This document shows, one piece after another, positions 1 to 8,528 of a stretch of 64,000 bases of DNA. The stretch's first letter is position 1. Each line of letters begins with the position of its first letter. Origin of the DNA: Corallococcus soli (GTDB lineage: Bacteria > Myxococcota > Myxococcia > Myxococcales > Myxococcaceae); the NCBI RefSeq assembly GCF_014930455.1, contig NZ_JAAIYO010000012.1:186001-250000 (forward strand), in the 5' to 3' direction. Made by a program: the position numbers and the translations under genes. The notes below the pieces were generated by a model. The model saw only the letters and a program-made list of their open reading frames with translations, had not been told where the DNA came from and did no database searches.

Positions 1-1
1 G

Positions 2-247
2 GAGACCAACGAGTCCGTCGCGTCCGTCATCGCGGACATCCGCATGCACGGCCTGGGGGACGACTGGGTGGAGAAGTTCCGCGACCGGCTGCGCGCGGTG
101 ACGCCGAAGGACGTGGCCCGCGTGGCGAAGAAGTACGCGTTCGCGGACAAGCCCGTCATCGTCGTGCTGGGCAAGGCGTCGGAGGTGAAGCCGCTGCTCG
201 AAGGGCTGGGCCCCATCACCGTGGTGCCTGCCTCGGACTACGAATGA
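2..247 (+). CDS. M16 family zinc peptidase, C-terminal end (partial)
   Basis: The reading frame is open from the first bases and ends at a TGA, so only the last 81 residues of a larger protein are visible. The sequence has the 'TPKDVARVAKKY' stretch and a closing 'VIVVLGKASEVKPLLEGLG' strand. That is the usual C-terminal end of insulinase-type (M16) peptidases and their inactive partners, which are typically periplasmic or lipoprotein in myxobacteria. The HxxEH zinc site would lie upstream and cannot be checked, so catalytic activity is unknown. The stop overlaps the ATG of the next gene by 4 bases (ATGA), suggesting one transcript. Confidence 0.75.
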   Translation, partial: ETNESVASVIADIRMHGLGDDWVEKFRDRLRAVTPKDVARVAKKYAFADKPVIVVLGKASEVKPLLEGLGPITVVPASDYE

Positions 248-942
248 GCGGCGGCGCCCGCATCCTCTTCGACGGCGCGGGGGTGCTCGTGGTGGACAAG
301 CCGGCCGGGGTGCTCGTCATCCCCGGCCGCGAAGGCGGCCCGTGCCTGCGCGACACGCTGGAGGCGGAGCTGGGCCGCAAGGTGTTCGTGGTGCACCGGT
401 TGGATCGCGACACGTCCGGCGTCCTCGTCTTCGCCCTGGACGCGGCCGTGCACCGCGCGCTCTCCCAGGCCTTCGAGGCGGGCAAGGTGCGCAAGCGCTA
501 CCGGGCCCTGGTGGAGGGCCGTCTGGAGGCCCCCCAGTGGGTGGACGCGCCGCTCGTGGCGGGCCGCAAGGGCCGCATGCGCGTCGCGCGCCCGGATGAG
601 CCGGACGCCAAAACGTCGCGCACCCGGGTGCGCCCGGTGGAGACCTTCGCCAACGCCTCGCTGGTGGAGGCGGAGCCGGTGACGGGGCGCACGCACCAGA
701 TCCGCGTGCACCTGCTGTCCCTGGGCCACCCCCTGCTCGTGGACCACCAGTACGGCCGCGAGGCGCCACTCACCGGGAGCGACCTGGGAGGGCAGGGGAG
801 CGGCGCGGTGCTGGCGCGCACGCCCCTACATGCCGCGCGCGTGGAGTGGCCGGCGCTGCCGGGCGTCGCGGCGCGCGCGGTGGAGGCCCCGCTGCCCCCG
901 GACATGCTGCGGGCCCTGGAGCTGCTGCGCGCGGCCGGGTGA
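244..942 (+). CDS. RluA-family RNA pseudouridine synthase
   Basis: Isomerises uridine to pseudouridine in rRNA or tRNA. The 232-residue protein carries the family signature HRLDRDTSG at residues 51-59, in which Asp54 is the expected catalytic nucleophile. It also has the later 'TGRTHQIRVHL' motif common to RluA/RluC/RluD enzymes. No S4 domain precedes the catalytic domain, so it resembles the shorter RluA/TruC-like members. The target uridine cannot be assigned from sequence. The ATG overlaps the stop of the M16 peptidase by 4 bases, implying translational coupling. The gene converges on the lipoprotein gene that ends at 955. Confidence 0.9.
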   Translation: MSGGARILFDGAGVLVVDKPAGVLVIPGREGGPCLRDTLEAELGRKVFVVHRLDRDTSGVLVFALDAAVHRALSQAFEAGKVRKRYRALVEGRLEAPQWVDAPLVAGRKGRMRVARPDEPDAKTSRTRVRPVETFANASLVEAEPVTGRTHQIRVHLLSLGHPLLVDHQYGREAPLTGSDLGGQGSGAVLARTPLHAARVEWPALPGVAARAVEAPLPPDMLRALELLRAAG

Positions 943-954
943 CGGGCGCGGAGC

Positions 955-1764
955 CTACGGGGAGGGGGCCAGCATGAAGCTGTTGGACGTGCCGCCCACG
1001 CCGTAGCCGTCCAGCACGAAGAGCTGCACGGGGCCTTCGGTGGCGTCCACGACGACGAGCTCCGTGCACACGCCGCCGTCGCAGGGACCAATCTTCTTCG
1101 GCGTCACCTTGCCGCGCGACGAGGTCAGCTCCAGGGAGCCGCCGAAGTGCGCGGCCCTCGGCCCCTCGGCGTGCACGGTGATGGAGAAGGACTGCCGGCT
1201 CGTGCGCGCGCCCTCGATGGGCTCGAAGTTGAACCCCGTGATGTCGCCTTCGAGGATGGGATCCTCCGGATGGGGGCCCGCGTCCGTCCCCGCGTCCTCG
1301 TCCATGGCCCCCGCGTCGGTCGCCATCAGGATCCCGGCGTCCTCCCCTTCGGGATCCGTCTCCTTGTCCTGTCCGGGAGGCTTCAAGGTGAGGGCGTCCT
1401 GTTGCTCCGCCTCCCGCCCGTCCTCCAGGCGCAGGCGAACGGAGTGCGCGCCCGCGCCCAGCCCCCGCGGCACCGTCACGATGACGACGCCCGAGGGATC
1501 GAAGTGCGTCACCGTCGCTTCCGTCTCATCCAGCCAGACGCGGCCCGTCTCCATGAGGTGGGCGTCCACCGTCTCCTCGCCGTAGTCCACGGACACGGCG
1601 TACCGCGCGTCGAAGCGCACGGTGAGCTCCGCGTCCTTCGCGTTGACCAGCAGCGTGTCCGGCTCCACCGACAGGATGCTCGGCTGCGGCAGCCCGGTGG
1701 AGCCTCCGGCGCAGGCCCACGCGAGCACGGCGCACCCCAGCAGCGCGAGCGCGGCCCGCTTCAC
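955..1764 (-). CDS. Lipoprotein with IPT/TIG-like beta domain, function unknown
   Basis: A 269-residue exported lipoprotein. The N-terminus has a hydrophobic signal and a lipobox-like 'LAWAC' ending at Cys18. Residues of about 30-125 ('PSILSVEPDTLLVNAKDAELTVRF') look like an IPT/TIG immunoglobulin-like fold, which often mediates surface interactions. A middle stretch rich in Asp, Ala and Gly (the 'DAG' repeats common in myxobacterial lipoproteins) links to a second beta-rich region. The GTG start overlaps the TGA of the upstream gene (GTGA), so both are probably made from one mRNA. I do not recognise a specific function. Confidence 0.7.
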   Translation of the reverse strand: MKRAALALLGCAVLAWACAGGSTGLPQPSILSVEPDTLLVNAKDAELTVRFDARYAVSVDYGEETVDAHLMETGRVWLDETEATVTHFDPSGVVIVTVPRGLGAGAHSVRLRLEDGREAEQQDALTLKPPGQDKETDPEGEDAGILMATDAGAMDEDAGTDAGPHPEDPILEGDITGFNFEPIEGARTSRQSFSITVHAEGPRAAHFGGSLELTSSRGKVTPKKIGPCDGGVCTELVVVDATEGPVQLFVLDGYGVGGTSNSFMLAPSP

Positions 1765-3182
1765 GGAACGAACCTCAGCCCCGCGGACACGGACACGCCA
1801 CCCAACTGGGCTCGCAGCGACGGCGTCTCGATGGGGGCCAGCGCGCCGCGCACCTCCGTGAGGAGGCTCCAGCGCCCGAAGTCATACGCGCCCTGCACGG
1901 ACAGGAAACCCATGGCCGCGACTCTGCGCTCATCCACCGTCGCCGGGAAGTCGTCCGGAGTGCGAGTCGCATCGTCGGTGAGGCGGTGACTGAAAGGCAG
2001 CACTCCTCCGCCTGCACGGCCGTCCAGGCGGAAGGAGCCCTGCTGGAAAACGGCAATCCGCGCGGACAGAAGGAGGGGAACACCCCACACGCGCGAGTGC
2101 ACGGGCTCCGTCCGCGCGTCGAACATCGCGTAGCGCAGCCCCGCCTCCGCCTCCGCCGCCAGCCGCCCGTGCCACACCGGCAGGGGAACGGAGACCCCCA
2201 GTGACAGCAGCGGTCCGTCGTTGGCGCCGCGCGCGAACGTGGCGCCGCCCAGGAGGAACAGCGAGAGCCGCTCGCCGGCCGCGCGCTGGGCAGCGGCCAC
2301 CGGGGACGGGGCAGGGGAGGGGAGCGCGGTGACCTCCGTTGGCGTCTGGGGCCGGGGCCGCGCGGGCAGCACGCCTGCTTCGGCCCGCACCTCCTTCAAG
2401 GGCTCCGCCGAGGGGTCCACCTGGCGCCAGCTCGCGGTGACGGACACGCGCGAGGCCCCCTCGCGCGGATGCACCGTGAAGCGGGCCCGCTTCGCGGAGG
2501 GCTCGGCCTTCAGCGTGGCGCCCTCGGCGGTGAGCTCCAGCTCCGACGCGGGCACCGTGCCGTCCAGGCCCGCGAGGATCAACCAGCCCCCATCCTCCGG
2601 GGAGAGCGGATCCGGCGTGAGCGCGACGACGAGCGGACGTTGGGCGGGCACCGCCAGCGGCGCGCTCCGGTCCGTGGTGAGCGCGCCCCGCGTCGCGAGC
2701 ACGCGCGCCTCCTTCGTGTCCGGCGGCACCTCCACGGGCACCTGCGCGCGACCGCGCGCGTCCGCGGTCACCGGGCCGAAGCGGGCGTCACCGACCGCGA
2801 CCACCACCTCCGCGCCCGGCGCGGTGGACACGTCCAGCGTCGTCCGGCCCAGCAGGGGGATGAGCACCGGGGTGACTTCCGGGGGCCGTCCGTCCTCCAC
2901 CCAGAAGGCGAGCACGGCCCACAGCGGATGGCGCACCGCCGGCGGGGTCCAGCGGAAGACGCGCTCCGCGCCGCCCTCCACCCGCGCCGCGTCCCAGGTG
3001 CCGGACGAGGCCGCCGCGCGCACGGGGCCGGCGCCCCGAGGCACCCGCACCCGCACCACCACGGCCGTGTCCTTGCCGAGCACCACGTGCCCGGGCGTCG
3101 CCTCTACCTCCGGCGGCTCCGCCCGTGCCACGGCGGCGAGCGACAGCCCGAGGAGGACGGCGATGAGGAGCGGCGGGCGCAT
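1761..3182 (-). CDS. Exported beta-rich envelope protein, function unknown
   Basis: The frame opens at a TTG (3230). I prefer the ATG at 3182 because it gives a clean signal peptide, 'MRPPLLIAVLLGLSLAAVARA', cut after ARA. The mature part has two or three Ig-like beta domains (residues of about 25-270). A Pro/Ala-rich linker follows. The last 160 residues alternate in the manner of an outer-membrane beta-barrel ('LSLFLLGGATFARG', 'AAEAEAGLRYAMFDA') and end in a beta-strand with terminal 'GLRFVP'. I infer a surface or outer-membrane protein co-expressed with the downstream lipoprotein. No enzyme motif is seen and I do not recognise a family name. Confidence 0.65.
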   Translation of the reverse strand: MRPPLLIAVLLGLSLAAVARAEPPEVEATPGHVVLGKDTAVVVRVRVPRGAGPVRAAASSGTWDAARVEGGAERVFRWTPPAVRHPLWAVLAFWVEDGRPPEVTPVLIPLLGRTTLDVSTAPGAEVVVAVGDARFGPVTADARGRAQVPVEVPPDTKEARVLATRGALTTDRSAPLAVPAQRPLVVALTPDPLSPEDGGWLILAGLDGTVPASELELTAEGATLKAEPSAKRARFTVHPREGASRVSVTASWRQVDPSAEPLKEVRAEAGVLPARPRPQTPTEVTALPSPAPSPVAAAQRAAGERLSLFLLGGATFARGANDGPLLSLGVSVPLPVWHGRLAAEAEAGLRYAMFDARTEPVHSRVWGVPLLLSARIAVFQQGSFRLDGRAGGGVLPFSHRLTDDATRTPDDFPATVDERRVAAMGFLSVQGAYDFGRWSLLTEVRGALAPIETPSLRAQLGGVSVSAGLRFVP

Positions 3183-3226
3183 ACGGGGAAACCAGCGCCC
3201 CAGTTGACCGCCGCTCCCGCCTCCGG

Positions 3227-3829
3227 TCAATCCTCGGCAGGCGCGGCGTTGTCCAGCTCCTCATCCGAGGGCAGGATCGCGACCTCGGGCAGCTCCTCGT
3301 CCATCGGCACTTCGGCCATGGGCTTGTCCGCCGGGCCCGAGTTCATCTTGGACGGCGGGCTGAAGGCAGGCCGATCCGCGGGCGCGCCGCCGCCCCGTCC
3401 GTGCACCAGCGTCTTGGTGTCGGAGCGGAAGGTGAGGTCCACCTTGTCGCCGCGCACCGCGGTCACCAGGCCGACGCCGAAGGTCGGGTGGTGGATGACC
3501 TGATCCACCCGGTAGGTGTCCTTGGGGCTGTACTTGGGCGCGCTGGCGATGTCCTTGCCCGCGAGCTGCTCGTCGAAGGAGATGACGATCTTCTCCGCGC
3601 GCGTCGTGCGCGTGGTGCCGCTGGCGGCGCGCGCGGCCTTCGCCGTGGCGGCCTTCGTGGGGCGGTCCGTGGTGCCGGGCTTGCCGCGGAACGCGTGTTC
3701 CCCGTTGCACGTGTTGCAGCGGACGCGGGCGATCTTCGGACCGACCATCGCCAGGATGGTGTGAGCGAGAGACATCTTGCAGCGGGTGCAGAGGGAATCC
3801 ACCTCGCCGCCGACCTTCAGGGTAGCCAT
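3227..3829 (-). CDS. Zinc-ribbon protein with a UvrD/CarD-like C-terminal fold
   Basis: A 200-residue cytoplasmic protein starting at an ATG at 3829 ('MATLKVGG'). The frame runs further upstream, but that part looks non-coding. Cys14, Cys17, Cys38 and Cys41 form a CxxC-x20-CxxC zinc ribbon. A basic Ala/Thr/Lys-rich linker follows. Then comes 'IHHPTFGVGLVTAV...DLTF', matching the small SH3/tudor-like module found at the C-terminus of UvrD and in CarD/TRCF-type RNA-polymerase-binding proteins. The C-terminal 50 residues are acidic. This suggests a nucleic-acid or RNA-polymerase contact role, but it is inference. The stop overlaps the alternative TTG of the downstream gene. Confidence 0.7.
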   Translation of the reverse strand: MATLKVGGEVDSLCTRCKMSLAHTILAMVGPKIARVRCNTCNGEHAFRGKPGTTDRPTKAATAKAARAASGTTRTTRAEKIVISFDEQLAGKDIASAPKYSPKDTYRVDQVIHHPTFGVGLVTAVRGDKVDLTFRSDTKTLVHGRGGGAPADRPAFSPPSKMNSGPADKPMAEVPMDEELPEVAILPSDEELDNAAPAED

Positions 3830-4021
3830 GCTGTTGTGTCGCTCTGGCCCGGCAACTCCCCAGAAGGGCGCGCCGGGCGTGGAAGGAAAAGGGTCGCGGA
3901 ACATAACGGCCTCCCCCTGGAGGAGAAAGCCCCATCGCATCCCACCTGTTCGCCACGCGGGAGGCCCCCCTGCCCACCAGCCATGGCGGAGGGGGTGGGA
4001 TAACCCGGCAAGGGAGTTCGC

Positions 4022-4049
4022 TTGTGCGCGCGTCCGGGGCACGTAGAGT
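4022..4049 (+). promoter_or_regulatory. Possible housekeeping promoter for mlaE
   Basis: TTGTGC at 4022-4027 and TAGAGT at 4044-4049 are separated by 16 bases and lie 15 bases before the ATG of the permease gene. The -10 matches the consensus at 4 of 6 positions and the -35 at 3 of 6. The short leader leaves little room for a Shine-Dalgarno sequence. The match is weak. Confidence 0.3.
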
Positions 4050-4064
4050 AGCCGGACTGAACGC

Positions 4065-4880
4065 ATGACCACCGAAACCCCCAGCAAACCGAACCGGCTC
4101 ACCGGCGCCTTCGTCCAGTCGGTGGAGGGCTTCGGCAAGGGGCTCATCGACGTCGTCGCCACCATTGGCGGCGTGGTCGCCATGGGCCTGGACATCTTCC
4201 GCTGGAGCGTCCGGCGCCCCTACCGCCTGCACAACCTGTTCACCCAGCTGGACTTCGTGGGGGTGGGCTCCATCTTCATCGTCGGGCTCACCGGCAGCTT
4301 CACCGGCATGGTGTTCGCCCTCCAGACATCCACCGCCTTCGCCCTGTTCGACGCGGAGAGCCTGGTGGGCCCCACGGTGGCGCTGACGCTCACCCGCGAG
4401 CTGTCCGCCGTGTTCGCCGCCCTGATGGTCACCATGCGCGCCGGCTCCGCCATGTGCACGGAGCTGGGCACCATGCGCGTCTCCGAACAGGTGGACGCGC
4501 TGGAGACCATGGCCGTCAACCCGGTGCAGTACCTGCTGGTGCCCCGGGTGCTGGCGGGCCTGTTCATGGTCCCGGCCCTCACCATGCTCTTCAACACCAC
4601 GGGCATGACGGGCGCGTACATCGTCGCGGTGTTCGGCCTGGGCATCTCCCCCGGCACCTTCCTGTCGCGCACCCAGCAGTGGATGTCGCCCTCGGACGTC
4701 TATGAGGGCCTCATCAAGGGCGCCATCTTCGGCCTGGCCGTGGCCCTCATCTGCTGCTTCAAGGGCTACAACGCCTCCGGCGGCGCCAAGGGCGTGGGGC
4801 AGGCCACCACGGAGGCGATGGTGGCCAGCGCCCTGTCCATCTTCATCCTCGATTTCATCGTCGGCATGATGATGCACTGA
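4065..4880 (+). CDS. mlaE: MlaE-family lipid ABC transporter permease
   Basis: Inner-membrane permease of the Mla (MCE) phospholipid transport system, which moves lipids between the inner and outer membranes. The 271-residue length is typical. Several hydrophobic segments follow an amphipathic start, including 'SIFIVGLTGSFTGMVFALQ' and the conserved 'AGSAMCTELGTMRVSEQVDALETM' region with its coupling-helix glutamates. The family motif 'VPRVLAGLFMVPALT' is present. The stop and the ATG of the ATPase gene share one base (TGATG), so the two subunits are translated together. The MCE protein gene follows 1 kb downstream. Confidence 0.93.
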   Translation: MTTETPSKPNRLTGAFVQSVEGFGKGLIDVVATIGGVVAMGLDIFRWSVRRPYRLHNLFTQLDFVGVGSIFIVGLTGSFTGMVFALQTSTAFALFDAESLVGPTVALTLTRELSAVFAALMVTMRAGSAMCTELGTMRVSEQVDALETMAVNPVQYLLVPRVLAGLFMVPALTMLFNTTGMTGAYIVAVFGLGISPGTFLSRTQQWMSPSDVYEGLIKGAIFGLAVALICCFKGYNASGGAKGVGQATTEAMVASALSIFILDFIVGMMMH

Positions 4881-5674
4881 TGGGCCCGCCGGACTCCCCC
4901 TCGGCTCCGCCCGCGTCCACCGGGTCGAAGAAGCCGATGATCGACATCGTGGACCTGCACAAGACCTTCGGTCCCAACAAGGTCCTCACCGGCATCAACC
5001 TCACCGTGCCGGCGGGCAGCACCTGCGTCATCCTGGGCGGCTCCGGCTCCGGCAAGACGGTGCTGATGAAGCACATGATCGGCCTGCTCAAGCCGGACAC
5101 CGGCAAGGTCGTCATCGACGGGGAGGACATCGTCCCCATGAGCGTGCAGGGCCTGCAGCAGGTGCGCCGCAGCTTCGGCATGGTGTTCCAGGCCGCCGCG
5201 CTCTTCGACTCCATGACCGTGTTCGAGAACGTCGCCTTCCCCCTGCGCCAGCACACCTCCCTGGGGGAGGACGCCATCCGGGAGAAGGTGCGCAAGCGCC
5301 TGGACCTGATGGGCCTCAAGCCGGAGGTGGAGGGCCGCTTCCCCGCGGACCTGTCCGGCGGCATGCGCAAGCGCGTGGGCCTGGCGCGCGCCGTCGTGCT
5401 GGACCCCAAGGTCGTCCTCTACGACGAGCCCACCACCGGCCTGGACCCCATCACCACCGACTCCGTGGACGAGATGATCCTCACCGCGCAGAAGGAATTG
5501 GGCGTCACCAGCGTGGTCATCAGCCACGACATCGCCTCCGCCTTCAACGTGGCGGATCAGATTGCCTTCCTCTCCAAGGGCGTCATCGTGGAGAACGGCC
5601 CCCCGGAGCAGCTGCGCGAGTCCTCGCAGCCGGCCGTCCAGGTCTTCCTCCAGACGTGGTTTGGCAAGAACTAG
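4880..5674 (+). CDS. mlaF: MlaF-family ABC transporter ATPase
   Basis: ATP-binding subunit that powers the MlaE permease. Walker A GGSGSGKT is at residues 53-60, followed by the Q-loop 'GMVFQAAALFDSMTVFENVAFPL', which is typical of Mla ATPases. The signature LSGGM, Walker B 'VVLYDEPTTGLDP' and the H-loop 'VVISHD' are also present. An N-terminal extension of about 19 residues rich in Pro and Ser precedes the core fold. Starting instead at Met20 would give a standard-length protein, but the ATG at 4880 is directly coupled to the mlaE stop. The permease and the MCE protein flank it. Confidence 0.93.
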   Translation: MGPPDSPSAPPASTGSKKPMIDIVDLHKTFGPNKVLTGINLTVPAGSTCVILGGSGSGKTVLMKHMIGLLKPDTGKVVIDGEDIVPMSVQGLQQVRRSFGMVFQAAALFDSMTVFENVAFPLRQHTSLGEDAIREKVRKRLDLMGLKPEVEGRFPADLSGGMRKRVGLARAVVLDPKVVLYDEPTTGLDPITTDSVDEMILTAQKELGVTSVVISHDIASAFNVADQIAFLSKGVIVENGPPEQLRESSQPAVQVFLQTWFGKN

Positions 5675-5707
5675 GGACCGCAAGGACTTCCGCATCCCAT
5701 GAAAAGC

Positions 5708-5723
5708 TGGCACCCGGCATGCA
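5708..5723 (+). promoter_or_regulatory. Sigma-54 (RpoN) promoter match upstream of mlaD
   Basis: TGGCAC at 5708-5713 and ATGCA at 5719-5723 place the GG and GC dinucleotides exactly 12 bases apart, as the -24/-12 class requires. The -24 box is perfect. The -12 box differs by one base from TTGCA. Transcription would begin near 5734, about 36 bases before the GTG of the MCE gene. This would allow mlaD to be expressed apart from mlaE and mlaF. No enhancer site was identified. Confidence 0.45.
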
Positions 5724-5769
5724 AATGGTTAGAGTCGCGCGCGGCCGGTAGCGTTCGGAGTCACATCAG

Positions 5770-7299
5770 GTGAAGAAGCTCGTCACGCCCTTCCGTGTGG
5801 GCCTGCTGGTCATCGCCGCCGGGGCCTTCCTGGTCACGTTCGTGTTGTTCGCCCGCAAGGGTGGGCTGAGCGACCGGGAGTCCACCCAGGTGTGGGCCTA
5901 TTTCCGGGACGCCTCCGGCCTCGCCGTGCGCGGCCGGGTGCAGATCGCCGGCATCCCCGTGGGGGAGATCAGCGACATCACCCTGGAGGGCACCCGCGCC
6001 AAGGTCTGGCTGAAGATCCGCAACGGCGTGGACGTGCGCCAGGACGCTGCCATCACCAAGCGCTCGGAGTCGCTGCTGGGCGACTACCTGTTGGATCTGA
6101 ACCCGGGCACGGAGCAGGCCCCCGCGCTGGAAAACGGGGGGCAGATCCGCCGCGTCATCGACACCCAGGGCATGGAGGCGGTGTTCGAGTCCCTGTCGCA
6201 GATCACCTCCGACATCCAGCAGGTGACGGGCGCGCTGCGCGAGGTGCTGGGCGGGGAGAAGGGCGCAGGCTCCCTGGAGCGCATCGTGGAGAACCTGGTC
6301 CGCCTGTCGGACTCGGTGGACGCGACGGTGCGCCGCAACACGGACCGCCTGGACACCATCATGGCGAACGTGGAGGGCGTGTCCTCCGACGTGCGCGCCA
6401 TCACCCAGAGCAACGGGGCGGAGGTGGGCCGCATCGTCACCAACGTGGAGATGATCACCAAGGACGTCCGCGAGGTGCTGGGCACCGTCAAGAACATCGT
6501 GGGCAGCGGGGAAGGGGAGCTCAAGGAGAGCGTCTCCAGCCTCAAGCAGACCCTGGGACGGCTGGACAACACGCTCGCCAACCTGGAGGACATCACCCGC
6601 AAGGTGAAGGACGGCGAGGGCGCCGCGGGCGCGCTGCTCGCCGACGAGCAGCTGGGCCAGCGCGTCAGCGAGGCCATCACCGACGTCTCCGACTTCACCA
6701 CCCGCCTCACCAACCTCCAGACGGAGGTGGGCCTGTTCAGCACGTACCTGGTGTCCCAGGGCGCGTCGAAGAACGGCCTGTCGCTGCGGCTCATCCCCAA
6801 GCCGGACAAGTACTACCTGCTGGAGATCATCGACGACCCCCGCGGCTCGGTGAGCACGCAGGTGGTGCAGACGAACCCGCCGTCGGAGGGGGACCCGGTC
6901 ATCCAGACGCAGAAGGTGACCAAGGAGTCCTTCAAGGTCAGCCTCCAGTTCGCCAAGCGCTACTACTTCACCACCCTGCGCGTGGGCCTCATCGAATCCA
7001 CCGGTGGCGTGGGCGCGGACCTGCACTTCTTCGACGACGCGCTCACCCTGCGGATGGACGCGTTCAACTTCACGGCGGACGAGCTGCGCTACCCGCGCCT
7101 GCGCGCCACGCTGCGCGCCCAGGCGTTCGACCACCTGTTCGTGGTCGCGGGCATGGACGACATCATCAACGCCCGGCAGCGTGACGCGACCACCAAGCGC
7201 CTCATCGCCGGCCGCGACTTCTTCTTCGGCGCGGGCTTCTTCTTCACCGACGACGACCTGAAGTCCCTCATTGTCACCACGGGCATCCCCGCCTTCTAG
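5770..7299 (+). CDS. mlaD: MlaD-like MCE-domain lipid transport protein
   Basis: A 509-residue inner-membrane-anchored periplasmic protein with a GTG start. One transmembrane helix (residues of about 7-27, 'VGLLVIAAGAFLVTFVLFA') is followed by the MCE domain (about 40-120), with 'FRDASGLAVRGRVQIAGIPVGEI' typical of the lipid-binding ring. Residues of about 130-320 are long alpha-helical, with many heptad-like hydrophobics, probably a needle or coiled coil. The last 170 residues are beta-rich ('ADLHFFDDALTLRMDAFNFT') and resemble an outer-membrane-type strand pattern. It is much longer than E. coli MlaD (about 180 residues), closer to the extended MCE proteins. A sigma-54 promoter match lies just upstream. 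Confidence 0.88.
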   Translation: MKKLVTPFRVGLLVIAAGAFLVTFVLFARKGGLSDRESTQVWAYFRDASGLAVRGRVQIAGIPVGEISDITLEGTRAKVWLKIRNGVDVRQDAAITKRSESLLGDYLLDLNPGTEQAPALENGGQIRRVIDTQGMEAVFESLSQITSDIQQVTGALREVLGGEKGAGSLERIVENLVRLSDSVDATVRRNTDRLDTIMANVEGVSSDVRAITQSNGAEVGRIVTNVEMITKDVREVLGTVKNIVGSGEGELKESVSSLKQTLGRLDNTLANLEDITRKVKDGEGAAGALLADEQLGQRVSEAITDVSDFTTRLTNLQTEVGLFSTYLVSQGASKNGLSLRLIPKPDKYYLLEIIDDPRGSVSTQVVQTNPPSEGDPVIQTQKVTKESFKVSLQFAKRYYFTTLRVGLIESTGGVGADLHFFDDALTLRMDAFNFTADELRYPRLRATLRAQAFDHLFVVAGMDDIINARQRDATTKRLIAGRDFFFGAGFFFTDDDLKSLIVTTGIPAF

Positions 7300-7458
7300 G
7301 CGGGTGCCGCCTGCCCCGGGGGTGCCCCCTTGGGGCGCCCTTGAACCCTTGACCTTGCGGGGCAGGTGTCGTACCCGGCACGGGCACGGGGTTTCCCTTG
7401 ATGAAGCGCCGTGCCCTGACGCCGCCGTCCGCGCCCGGTCACTCCCCAGGAAGCCCGC

Positions 7459-8385
7459 ATGTCCCTTCTCGTCGTCGGTTCAATCGCGCTGGACTCGCTG
7501 GAAACGCCCTTCGGCAAGAAGGATGACGTGCTCGGCGGTTCGGCCACCTACTTCTCCACCACGGCGTCCTTCTTCGGGCCGGTGCAGCTGGTGGCGGTGG
7601 TGGGGGAGGACTTCCCGGAGGCCCACCTCCAGTTCCTGCGCGGGCGCGGCATCGACCTGGAGGGGCTCACCCGGGAGGCCGGTCGCACCTTCCGCTGGAA
7701 GGGCAAGTACGGCTGGGAGCTCAACGAGGCGCAGACGCTGGACACCCAGCTGAACGTCTTCGAGTCCTTCTCGCCCAACCTGCCGCAGGCCTACCGGGAG
7801 ACGCCCTACGTCTTCCTGGGCAACATCCACCCGGAGCTCCAGTCGCGCGTGCTGGACCAGGTGAAGGCGCCCAGGCTGGTGGCCGCCGACACGATGAACT
7901 TCTGGATCCAGGGCAGCCGCCCCGCGCTCCTCAAGACGCTCCAGCGCGTGAACCTGCTCTTCATCAACGACGCGGAGGCGCGCCAGCTGTCCGGCGAGCA
8001 CAACGTCGTGAAGGCCGCCCGCGCCATCCTGGCCATGGGCCCCTCGCGCGTGGTCATCAAGCGCGGCGAGCACGGCGCGCTCCTCTTCGACCAGGACCAC
8101 ATCTTCGCCTGCCCGGCGTTCCCCCTGTCGGAGGTGTTCGACCCCACCGGCGCGGGTGACACCTTCGCCGGCGGCTTCATGGGCACCCTGGCCACCGCGG
8201 CCTCCGACAAGGTGGACGGGCAGCTGCTGCGCAAGGCCATGGTCATGGGCAGCGTGATGGCCTCCTTCACCGTGGAGAAGTTCAGCCTGGAGCGCCTGCG
8301 CGAGGTGCAGCGCCCGGAGATCCACGCCCGCTTCGCCGAGTTCAAGAAGCTCACCCACTTCGACGACCTGGGACCCCTGGGCTGA
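7459..8385 (+). CDS. PfkB-family carbohydrate/nucleoside kinase
   Basis: A 308-residue ribokinase-fold sugar or nucleoside kinase. The N-terminus 'LLVVGSIALDSLETPFG' and the glycine pair in 'LGGSATYFSTTA' mark the substrate site. The C-terminal signature 'DPTGAGDTFAGGFMG' supplies the catalytic Asp and the anion hole. The 'NDAEARQLSGE' segment is the usual PfkB feature before the ATP site. The substrate cannot be read from sequence. The gene starts at an ATG preceded by 'CCAGGA' and appears to stand alone, with about 160 bases upstream and 143 downstream. Confidence 0.88.
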   Translation: MSLLVVGSIALDSLETPFGKKDDVLGGSATYFSTTASFFGPVQLVAVVGEDFPEAHLQFLRGRGIDLEGLTREAGRTFRWKGKYGWELNEAQTLDTQLNVFESFSPNLPQAYRETPYVFLGNIHPELQSRVLDQVKAPRLVAADTMNFWIQGSRPALLKTLQRVNLLFINDAEARQLSGEHNVVKAARAILAMGPSRVVIKRGEHGALLFDQDHIFACPAFPLSEVFDPTGAGDTFAGGFMGTLATAASDKVDGQLLRKAMVMGSVMASFTVEKFSLERLREVQRPEIHARFAEFKKLTHFDDLGPLG

Positions 8386-8528
8386 AGCCCCTCCAGCCAG
8401 GAAGCGCGGGCGGCCCGGTGTGGAACTTGACGGGTCGCTCCCACCTTTCCTAGGCTCGCCGTAACGCAGTGGATGAATAAATCCGGCACGGCCACCCTTT
8501 TTCAGCCCGATGGTGGGCGGAGAGGCCC

